Of a stretch of 6,019 nucleotides of DNA, positions 1 through 6,019 are shown in pieces; the first letter of the stretch is position 1; the number at the start of each line of letters is the position of its first letter. The notes under the pieces were generated by a model. The model was not told the origin of the DNA, searched no databases, and saw only the letters and a program-made list of their open reading frames with translations. The DNA lies in assembly GCA_903832075.1 (NCBI GenBank), contig CAILAF010000394.1, positions 1-6,019 on the forward strand, read 5' to 3'. A program made the translations under genes and the position numbers. The stretch comes from an uncultured Chitinophagaceae bacterium (lineage in GTDB: Bacteria > Bacteroidota > Bacteroidia > Chitinophagales > Chitinophagaceae).

Positions 1-1209
1 AGGCCAATCGCTTGCTTCTTCAGCAATGGTTTGAATATCGGGAAAGTCGCGGTACAATGTTTCATTCAGATCTTTAATGAATGCAATGGCTTCAATATTT
101 CCGTTATTGCCATATTCATTTGGTTCCCATTGACCTTCGTTACGACTGTAATCCAATCGCAACATAGAACTCACCGCATCCACACGTATTCCATCGATAT
201 GAAATTGTTCGAACCAAAATCTTGCACTGCTGATTAAAAAACTTTTTACTTCACCACGTTTATAATTAAAGATGTATGAATTCCAATCGGGATGATAACC
301 TTTACGCATATCAGCATATTCATAAGTATGTGTTCCATCAAACATAAATAATCCATGTGCATCATACGGAAAATGTGATGGCACCCAATCTAAAATAACA
401 CCAATGCCTGCTTGATGAAATGCATCAACCATTGCAGCAAACTCTTGCGGATTTCCAAAACGTGATGTTGGTGCAAAAAAACCTGTGCCTTGATATCCCC
501 AACTACCATCAAAAGGATGTTCCATTACGGGCATGAATTCTACATGCGTAAAACCCATTTCTTTAACATAAGGAACTAATCTTTCTGTTATTTGCTGATA
601 AGTATTATAAGTTTCTTCATCATTTTTATTTGGACGCATCCAACTTGCTAAATGCACTTCATAAACTGAATAAGGAGAAGTTAATGCATTGTGTTTTTTT
701 CTTGTCTTCATCCATTCTGCATCATTCCATTCATAATTTGTTTGCCATGTGATAGATGCAGTGAATGGTCGCTTCTCCCAAAAATGCGCATAAGGGTCTC
801 CTTTATCTAATTTAATTCCGCGGTAACCATGAATATGATATTTGTATGCTTCACCTGCATGCATGTTTGGAATAAATCCTTCCCAAATTCCTGAATTATC
901 TAATCGAACTTTTAATGGATGCGATTCTTTATTCCATTGATTAAAATATCCTGTAACAGTTACTAATGTTGCATTTGGAGCCCATACAGCAAAATACGTT
1001 CCCCAAGTTTCTAATACCTGAACTTGTTTATTTCCTAAAACTTTATATAAACTATAATGTGTACCATTTTGAAAATTTCTAACATCATCATCAGTTAATA
1101 AAGAATAATTCCAAACAGATTGTGCGGTATCAACAAAATGAATTTCTTCATATTTTTTTGATAATACCTTTTCTTTTGTTGTTGATTTTTTTTTATTGGA
1201 TGATGACAT
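1..1209 (-). CDS. glgB: 1,4-alpha-glucan branching enzyme GlgB (partial, C-terminus beyond window)
   Basis: Cytoplasmic glycogen branching enzyme (GH13 with CBM48). It cuts alpha-1,4-glucan chains and re-attaches them as alpha-1,6 branches. The frame is open for 403 codons up to the left edge. Residues 1-25 are a Ser/Lys-rich tail. Residues ~60-150 form the CBM48 module (YFAVWAPNA, GYFNQWN). The GH13 barrel follows with YEVHLASW, the region DWVPSHFPYDAHGL (D274, H279), nucleophile D344 in GIRVDAV, and acid/base candidate E397 in TIAEEASDWP. The spacings D274-D344-E397 equal those I recall for E. coli D335-D405-E458, offset by 61, so the E. coli N-terminal extension is absent. By that comparison about 260 residues are missing, including the last catalytic His-Asp region. 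The start is firm: an in-frame stop lies at 1216-1218 and no other ATG intervenes. No Shine-Dalgarno is seen. The gene lies 36 bp behind the S10 peptidase gene on the same strand and is probably co-transcribed. Confidence 0.96.
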   Translation of the reverse strand, partial: MSSSNKKKSTTKEKVLSKKYEEIHFVDTAQSVWNYSLLTDDDVRNFQNGTHYSLYKVLGNKQVQVLETWGTYFAVWAPNATLVTVTGYFNQWNKESHPLKVRLDNSGIWEGFIPNMHAGEAYKYHIHGYRGIKLDKGDPYAHFWEKRPFTASITWQTNYEWNDAEWMKTRKKHNALTSPYSVYEVHLASWMRPNKNDEETYNTYQQITERLVPYVKEMGFTHVEFMPVMEHPFDGSWGYQGTGFFAPTSRFGNPQEFAAMVDAFHQAGIGVILDWVPSHFPYDAHGLFMFDGTHTYEYADMRKGYHPDWNSYIFNYKRGEVKSFLISSARFWFEQFHIDGIRVDAVSSMLRLDYSRNEGQWEPNEYGNNGNIEAIAFIKDLNETLYRDFPDIQTIAEEASDWP

Positions 1210-1245
1210 TAATAATTATTTAAAAATATGCTGTAATAAAAAATT

Positions 1246-2820
1246 TTATTCTTTATACTTTGCCGGTGTGCCTGATTTTGGAATTGCTTTAGCAATAAAT
1301 TTTCTTAAATTTTCATTTGCTTTTGCCAAATCATCTTTGCGTAAATACATCATGTGTCCACTTCTATATCCTTCCCAACTCATTCTGTCTTTAAATTTTC
1401 CAGTAGGATCAATTTGCCACATACTATACTTTGCATTAAAATAATCGCAAGCACCATCATAATATCCTGATTGAACCAATAAATGCATGTAAGGATTTTC
1501 AGCCATTGCTTTGCCTAAATTTAATCCTGTTCTATCATTTGTTCTATCCCATGGATTCACCGGACCAAATAAGAAATAACTTAAATCAGTTTTATACCCT
1601 AATTCATCTCTTAAATAAATATTCATTGCAGGCATAAAAGAATGCTCCCATGAAGAAAGTTCTGCATTATAATCTGGGCGTTCACCTGCATCTTCTCTAT
1701 CAATTCCTAAATACCTTGAATCTAATCTTCCAATAGTAAAACCTTTATCACGTAATAATTCTTTCCAGAAAAAATTTGTAGGAATTTCAAAATTATGTTC
1801 TAACACTGCTTTGTCTGATAAACCTGTATAACGTGCATACTTAGCAGCGATCTCTTTTCTTTTTTCATCACTTAAACTTCCACCTTTTGTAATAGCAGGA
1901 ATTAATTCATCAACAGTAAATTTTTCTACTTCGGGTAAATAATCCGTCAAATCTTTTTTCTGCAATTCTTTATTCAATGCTTTATGATACCATGCAGTTG
2001 CAGCATAATAAGGAACAAACAATGCAGCACCAACAGGACCACTTCTTTCAATGCCTAAATCAGTTGGAGATACTAAAACAACACCGTTGATATACATCCA
2101 TTGTGCATCTTGTAATTCTAATGCAAGCCCTGAAACTCTTGTGGTACCATAGCTTTCACCAATTAAGAATTTTGGTGATGCCCAACGTTTGTATTTGCTT
2201 ACAAAAGAATTGATCCAAACAGCGAGATATTTTATATCAACATTGGTTCCGAAAAATTTTTGTGGAACATTTTCTTTTATTAATGGTCGAGAGAAACCGG
2301 TGTTAACAGGATCGATATAAACTATATCGGCAACATCTAATAAAGATTGAGGATTATCTTTCATTCCATAAGGTTGAACAGGATAACCTTCATCATCAAC
2401 ATTTAAAATACGAGGACCGGTATAACCAATTTCCATCCAAACAGATGGTGTACCAGGACCACCATTAAATGAAATTACTAATGGTCTTGTTGTTTTATCT
2501 TTTACATCAGTTCTTTCATAATAAGTAAAAAAAACATTAGCTATTGGTTGATTGTCTGCATCTAAAACTGGCGCTGTGCCTGCAGTTGCAGTGTACGAAA
2601 CTTTTTCTCCTTTAATTGTTACTTCGTTATGAACTACAACTTCAGGATCGTTTTTTAAATTAATTCTTGTTGGCGCAGTTGCAGTTGTTGAAGTTGCAGG
2701 CTGTGTTGAAGCAGCTTGCCCTTCAGGACGATTGCCACCACCTCCACCGCCGGGTCTTTGTGCAATACTTAAATTAAATGAGCAGAATAAAATTAAAACA
2801 TAAAAAAATAATTGTTTCAT
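1246..2820 (-). CDS. Secreted serine carboxypeptidase, peptidase family S10
   Basis: An exported alpha/beta-hydrolase of the carboxypeptidase Y family, expected to remove C-terminal residues from peptides; substrate unknown. The 524 residues begin with a Sec signal peptide (1-20/21, hydrophobic core FFYVLILFCSF, likely cleavage after SIA). A flexible stretch to ~50 follows, with six glycines in a row and then Ala/Thr/Pro/Ser-rich sequence. The catalytic domain has the oxyanion and carboxylate-binding motif NGGPG (119-123), the nucleophile in GESYG (S223, with E222), D455 in SGYYDGACDY, and H489 in YRSGHMMYL. All three triad residues are present and ordered as in the family. The mature chain has one cysteine, C458, three residues after the Asp, as in yeast carboxypeptidase Y. 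No lipobox is convincing, so a soluble periplasmic or secreted enzyme is more likely than a lipoprotein. The start is supported by the signal peptide; there is no Shine-Dalgarno. It is first in a likely two-gene unit with glgB. Confidence 0.95.
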   Translation of the reverse strand: MKQLFFYVLILFCSFNLSIAQRPGGGGGGNRPEGQAASTQPATSTTATAPTRINLKNDPEVVVHNEVTIKGEKVSYTATAGTAPVLDADNQPIANVFFTYYERTDVKDKTTRPLVISFNGGPGTPSVWMEIGYTGPRILNVDDEGYPVQPYGMKDNPQSLLDVADIVYIDPVNTGFSRPLIKENVPQKFFGTNVDIKYLAVWINSFVSKYKRWASPKFLIGESYGTTRVSGLALELQDAQWMYINGVVLVSPTDLGIERSGPVGAALFVPYYAATAWYHKALNKELQKKDLTDYLPEVEKFTVDELIPAITKGGSLSDEKRKEIAAKYARYTGLSDKAVLEHNFEIPTNFFWKELLRDKGFTIGRLDSRYLGIDREDAGERPDYNAELSSWEHSFMPAMNIYLRDELGYKTDLSYFLFGPVNPWDRTNDRTGLNLGKAMAENPYMHLLVQSGYYDGACDYFNAKYSMWQIDPTGKFKDRMSWEGYRSGHMMYLRKDDLAKANENLRKFIAKAIPKSGTPAKYKE

Positions 2821-2865
2821 AATCAGTTCAGTTTTAGTTTATAAATGATAACAAGCTTGCATAAA

Positions 2866-2892
2866 AATAATATTCTGAAGAGAATTATTATT
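2866..2892. repeat. Imperfect inverted repeat in the divergent spacer
   Basis: The left arm AATAATATTCT (2866-2876) pairs with the right arm AGAATTATTATT (2881-2892) across a 4-base spacer (GAAG). The match is 11 bp with one unpaired T in the right arm. It lies 46 bp upstream of the S10 start codon and about 150 bp before the barrel start, so it could be an operator for a dimeric regulator. The arms are almost entirely A/T, so a chance origin is quite possible. Confidence 0.35.
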
Positions 2893-2993
2893 ACCAGTCA
2901 TACAATTGTTTTAAAAGACTATAACAACAAATGAAATTTTTAATTAACATTACTTTACAACTAAAATAATAGTTTATTAAATATTTTTTATGG

Positions 2994-3038
2994 AATTTGC
3001 TGCGCCAAGCATCTCATTGTTCAATCTTGCTTCAAATT
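2994..3038 (+). promoter_or_regulatory. Nested dyad (possible leader hairpin) ending two bases before the barrel gene start
   Basis: Three pairs of complementary segments are nested in order. AATTTG (2994-2999) pairs with CAAATT (3033-3038), AAGCA (3007-3011) with TGCTT (3028-3032), and ATTG (3016-3019) with CAAT (3022-3025). The right-hand arms of the two outer pairs are contiguous; the left side has a 7-base GC-rich bulge (3000-3006). If transcribed, this would fold next to the ATG at 3041 and could limit ribosome access. The bulge makes the fold only moderately stable, and a DNA-level operator is equally possible. The pairing is seen directly; any function is inference. Confidence 0.3.
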
Positions 3039-3040
3039 AC

Positions 3041-5809
3041 ATGAAAAAACCAAACATTCTGCTTATTGCTGTATTTTGTTTTGCAACAACTACTGCTACT
3101 GCACAAAAAGCGGCTATTAAGGGAACGGTAACAGATACATTGAATAAACAAACATTGCATAATGCTGTTATCAGTTTATTGCGCAGTAAAGATTCCGTGT
3201 TATATAAATTTACCAGAACCAATGAAAAAGGCAATTTTGAATTAAATAATTTATCGGCAGGGAAATATGTAATGATGATTACCTATCCTAATTACGCTGC
3301 ATTTATGGATGAAGTAATACTTGCCGATACATCTATCTTACATCTCAATCAACTTGCATTAATTACCAAAGCCAATTTATTAGAAGAAGTTATTGTTCGA
3401 CAAAAAATTTCTCCTATCAGATTAAAAGGAGATACACTTGAATTTATTGCTGATAGTTTTAAATTAAAACCCGGTGCAAGTGTAGAAGATTTATTGAAAA
3501 AGTTTCCGGGATTTACGGTTAACAGTAAAGGAGAAATAACTGCACAAGGACAAAAAGTAGAAAAAGTTTTAGTGGATGGTGATGAATTTTTTGGTGATGA
3601 TCCAACCATGGCAACGCAAAATTTAAATGCTAAAGATGTTTCTAAAGTTCAATTGTTTGATAAAAAAAGTGATCAATCGGTTATAACAGGAATTGATGAC
3701 GGACAAAAACAAAAAACTTTAAATCTTGTTTTAAAAGAAGATGCAAAGAAAGGATATTTTGGCAGTGCACAAGCCGGAACTGATTTTGATAAATATTATC
3801 AGGCAAAATTAACTGCCAATAAATTTACCAGCAACATGAAAGCCGGTATTTATGCAACCGCCGACCGCACCGGAAAAAATAATATGAATTGGAATGAAAT
3901 GCAGGACTTCACTGATAATTTAACAACTTCACTTGAAGGCGGTGGTATAAGTATCAGTATGCAAAACGATGGATTTAATAATTATAATTTACAAGGTATC
4001 CCTGAAAACATTACTACTGCTGCAATGTTCAATGATAAGTTTGGTAAGTATAAAAGCAATACTGTAAATAATTATTCTTTCAAAAATCAAAATATAGTTG
4101 GTGATGCAATAACCAACACTACTTATATTTTACCGGATACATTGTATTATAATAATCAAACCAATCATTTCAATAATAGTAAATGGCAACAATCGTTTAG
4201 TTCAAGAAATGAATTGAATTTAGATTCGGTAAATACCATTAACATTAATGCAAAAGGAACTTGGGGACATACAAATCAAAACAGCGTTTTCGGCAGCCAA
4301 TACTTAACGAAAGATAAACAACAAGTGAATGGCAGCAATCGCGCCACTACTTCTGTTGGAACTAATGATGGACAAAAAGCCGATTTATTTTATAAAAGAA
4401 AATTTAATAAAGATGGCACACATTCATTTACGGTGAATGCAACTTTTTCAACCAATAACAGTAATAGCGATGGCTATTTATATAATCAAACAAATTTTTA
4501 CCATTATGGCGTTGTTGATTCAACGCAAATTATTGATCAACGCAAAACCAATTTTTCTACCTCAAAAACAATTCAAGGATTAGTTAGTTATAATAATCCT
4601 ATCACAAAAAAATTATCTCTCAATATCAATTATACTTTCAACACCAATAACAGCGATCAAAACATCAGTTCTTACGAAAAAGTAAATGGCAAATACGATT
4701 CATTGAATTTATTATACAGCAATCATTTTAAATTTGTCAATACTTCTAATAAAGGCGGCTTTTCATTAAGATATAACACTAAAAAAATAAATGTAAATAT
4801 TGGTGCTTCGCTGCAAAGTTTAGAGTTAAAAGAAACAAATCTTTATAACGACTCTACACTACAAAGAAGCTTTACTAACATTTATCCATCTGGAAGTTTA
4901 AATTGGAAATATGCTACCACAGGCAGCTTGAGCATTAATTATTCCGGAAACACAAGGCAACCTTCATTAAATCAAATTCAACCTATCACTAATAATAACG
5001 ATCCATTAAATATTGTAATTGGAAACCCAAATTTAAAACCTTCGTTTGTTCATAACGTGTATATCAGTATGTGGGATTCCAAAGTATTAACTAAACGAGA
5101 CTTTAGTATTTGGGGATATATTTCTGCTACACAAAACGCTTTCAGCAATAAAGATTCAATAGATAATTTAGGACGAAAAATAAACCAAACAGTTAATGTA
5201 GATGGAATTTACAATTATTATTTCAACTTTAATTTTGGAAAGGAAATTAAATTTATGAAATTACGTATAAACATAAACCCCGGTTTTAGTGGAAGTAAAA
5301 ATATCAATTTCATTAACGGGCTTCAAAATATAACAAACACTTATGCCGGTGGTTTATCATTCAGAATCGGGAAAAATGTTGAAAAGAAATTTGATTTTAA
5401 TCTTAACTATGATCCAGAATATAACCATTCCATTTCTTCAATCAATACTTCGGCTTCAACAAATTACTGGACACATTCTATCTACGGTGAATTATTTTAC
5501 AAAATAAAAAATGGTCTAAATTTTAATTCCGATGTTCGAGCCAACTTTCGCCAGAAAATAAATCCAACAGATCCCAACACTAACTCTGTTGTTTGGAATG
5601 CATCGGTTGAAAAAAGATTATTAAAGAAACAAGATGTGTATTTGATATTTACACTGAATGATATTTTAAATCAGAATATAGGATTCAACAGAAATATTAC
5701 CAGCAACTTTATTACTGAAAATACTTACACCACTGTTCAAAGATATTTTCTTGTTTCTTTAAGATGGAAATTTTCGAAGAACAGAAAAGTAAATGATGAT
5801 GATAACTAA
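3041..5809 (+). CDS. Outer-membrane beta-barrel protein with carboxypeptidase-regulatory-like domain (TonB-receptor-like, OMP_b-brl_3 type)
   Basis: A 922-residue outer-membrane protein of the Bacteroidota family built like a TonB-dependent receptor; substrate unknown. In order: a Sec signal peptide (1-22, MKKPNILLIAVF to TATAQ); a carboxypeptidase-regulatory-like beta-sandwich (~24-100, AAIKGTVTDTLNKQ, NEKGNFELNNLSAGKY); a plug-like domain (~116-235) with LKGDTLEF and the family hallmark LVDGDEFFGDDP (177-188); then a large Asn/Ser/Thr-rich barrel from about residue 240. Barrel hallmarks include GNPNLKP (661-667), NVDG (719-722) and a last strand VSLRWKF ending at F911, followed by a charged 11-residue tail rather than a terminal Phe. 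I see no clear TonB box, so energy coupling is unproven. The mature protein appears free of cysteine. The frame is open back to an ATG at 2990, but I chose 3041 because the longer form puts 17 unrelated residues before a normal signal peptide. A GLPGLI gene follows after 21 bp, so an operon is likely. Confidence 0.93.
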   Translation: MKKPNILLIAVFCFATTTATAQKAAIKGTVTDTLNKQTLHNAVISLLRSKDSVLYKFTRTNEKGNFELNNLSAGKYVMMITYPNYAAFMDEVILADTSILHLNQLALITKANLLEEVIVRQKISPIRLKGDTLEFIADSFKLKPGASVEDLLKKFPGFTVNSKGEITAQGQKVEKVLVDGDEFFGDDPTMATQNLNAKDVSKVQLFDKKSDQSVITGIDDGQKQKTLNLVLKEDAKKGYFGSAQAGTDFDKYYQAKLTANKFTSNMKAGIYATADRTGKNNMNWNEMQDFTDNLTTSLEGGGISISMQNDGFNNYNLQGIPENITTAAMFNDKFGKYKSNTVNNYSFKNQNIVGDAITNTTYILPDTLYYNNQTNHFNNSKWQQSFSSRNELNLDSVNTININAKGTWGHTNQNSVFGSQYLTKDKQQVNGSNRATTSVGTNDGQKADLFYKRKFNKDGTHSFTVNATFSTNNSNSDGYLYNQTNFYHYGVVDSTQIIDQRKTNFSTSKTIQGLVSYNNPITKKLSLNINYTFNTNNSDQNISSYEKVNGKYDSLNLLYSNHFKFVNTSNKGGFSLRYNTKKINVNIGASLQSLELKETNLYNDSTLQRSFTNIYPSGSLNWKYATTGSLSINYSGNTRQPSLNQIQPITNNNDPLNIVIGNPNLKPSFVHNVYISMWDSKVLTKRDFSIWGYISATQNAFSNKDSIDNLGRKINQTVNVDGIYNYYFNFNFGKEIKFMKLRININPGFSGSKNINFINGLQNITNTYAGGLSFRIGKNVEKKFDFNLNYDPEYNHSISSINTSASTNYWTHSIYGELFYKIKNGLNFNSDVRANFRQKINPTDPNTNSVVWNASVEKRLLKKQDVYLIFTLNDILNQNIGFNRNITSNFITENTYTTVQRYFLVSLRWKFSKNRKVNDDDN

Positions 5810-5830
5810 ACATAACAAAAGATTGATGCT

Positions 5831-6019
5831 ATGAAAAAAATATTTCTTATTTTATTTTCATCAATAACACTTATAACTCAAGCTCAGCAAGTGTTTGTGA
5901 GTTATGGAAAAATTGAGTTTGAAAAAAAACTAAACATCCAAAAAGAAACAGAGGATGACCATTGGCTAGATAATGTGAGGGATAAAATCCCGAAATATAG
6001 AACATCCTTTCACAATTTA
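5831..6019 (+). CDS. GLPGLI family protein (partial, N-terminal 63 residues)
   Basis: Start of a small exported protein of the Bacteroidota GLPGLI family, whose function is unknown. The frame is open for 63 codons to the right edge. Residues 1-18 are a Sec signal peptide (MKKIFLILFSSITLITQA, cleavage near AQA or QAQ). After it come the family-like beta-strand opening VSYGKIEFEKKLNI (23-36), an acidic helix-like stretch (ETEDDHWLDNVRDK), then IPKYRTSFHNL (54-63), which resembles the Ile-Pro...Phe/Tyr-Arg-Thr segment common early in these proteins. The GLPGLI motif itself would lie beyond the edge and cannot be checked. The gene starts 21 bp after the barrel gene's stop, with no terminator between and no Shine-Dalgarno, so it is probably translated from the same mRNA. 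The partnership with an OMP_b-brl_3-type barrel is a recurring arrangement and strengthens the call. Confidence 0.78.
   Translation, partial: MKKIFLILFSSITLITQAQQVFVSYGKIEFEKKLNIQKETEDDHWLDNVRDKIPKYRTSFHNL

Larger units (their letters stand above)
2821..3040. promoter_or_regulatory. Divergent intergenic region, promoters for the S10-glgB and barrel-GLPGLI units
   Basis: This AT-rich spacer lies between two start codons pointing away from each other, so both transcription units must start here or close by. I looked for the Bacteroidota promoter pattern (-33 TTTG, -7 TAnnTTTG). On the plus strand TATTTTTT (2982-2989) matches the -7 element except the last base, but the nearest -33-like TTTA (2954-2957) is about 24 bp away, a few bases too far. 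On the minus strand the complement of 2859-2866 reads TATTTTTA, also one mismatch, with no good -33 partner. Neither is convincing. The region also holds an imperfect inverted repeat (2866-2892) and a nested dyad just before the barrel start (2994-3038). The role is inferred from gene orientation; the exact promoters are not resolved. Confidence 0.5.

Noticed and set aside
31..237. Plus-strand open frame of 68 codons within the glgB region
   Set aside because: It lies antisense to the strongly conserved catalytic part of glgB and resembles no known protein; it is a shadow frame.
1211..1220. Perfect 10-bp palindrome AATAATTATT just upstream of the glgB start
   Set aside because: It is made only of A and T in a very AT-rich gap, is short, and has no spacer or U-tract, so chance is the simplest explanation.
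1196..1444. Plus-strand open frame of 82 codons across the glgB/S10 junction
   Set aside because: It runs antisense to the end of the S10 gene, including its catalytic His region, and has no recognisable domain.
3037..3234. Minus-strand open frame opposite the signal peptide and first domain of the barrel protein
   Set aside because: The plus-strand frame is clearly coding with family hallmarks; the antisense product looks like an artefact of codon composition.
3349..3609. Minus-strand open frame opposite the plug-like domain
   Set aside because: It is antisense to the conserved LVDGDEFFGDDP region and lacks any motif of its own.
3041..5809. SusC-type glycan importer
   Set aside because: The plug hallmark LVDGDEFFGDDP and the barrel motifs fit the OMP_b-brl_3-type family rather than SusC, and the gene downstream is GLPGLI-like, not SusD-like.
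5810..5830. Possible terminator between the barrel gene and the GLPGLI gene
   Set aside because: The 21-bp gap has no inverted repeat or T-run, so read-through is expected.

Overview
The window looks like ordinary chromosomal DNA from a low-GC member of the Bacteroidota, most likely Chitinophagaceae or a close relative. This rests on protein families rather than on any marker gene. It carries an outer-membrane beta-barrel protein with a carboxypeptidase-regulatory-like N-terminal domain, followed at once by the start of a GLPGLI-family gene, a pairing largely confined to this phylum. None of the four genes has a Shine-Dalgarno sequence before its start, and the DNA is AT-rich, which also fits.

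Layout. On the minus strand, reading leftward from the middle, there is a secreted serine carboxypeptidase of family S10 (2820 to 1246). After 36 bp comes the 1,4-alpha-glucan branching enzyme gene glgB (1209 to the left edge, C-terminal part missing). On the plus strand, reading rightward, there is a 922-residue outer-membrane beta-barrel protein (3041 to 5809). After 21 bp comes the first 63 codons of a GLPGLI-family protein (5831 to the right edge). A divergent intergenic region of about 220 bp (2821-3040) separates the two transcription units and must hold both promoters. It contains two imperfect dyads.

How the genes may work together. The left pair looks co-transcribed, but it joins cytoplasmic glycogen synthesis to periplasmic or secreted peptide trimming, with no obvious biochemical link. 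The right pair is a recurring envelope module of unknown function: a TonB-receptor-like barrel plus a small exported partner. No RNA genes, mobile elements, CRISPR arrays or phage genes were seen. No clearly new system is visible. The points most worth a second look are the barrel/GLPGLI pair, the structured leader that sets the barrel gene's start, and the S10 enzyme whose mature form has a single cysteine at a conserved active-site position.
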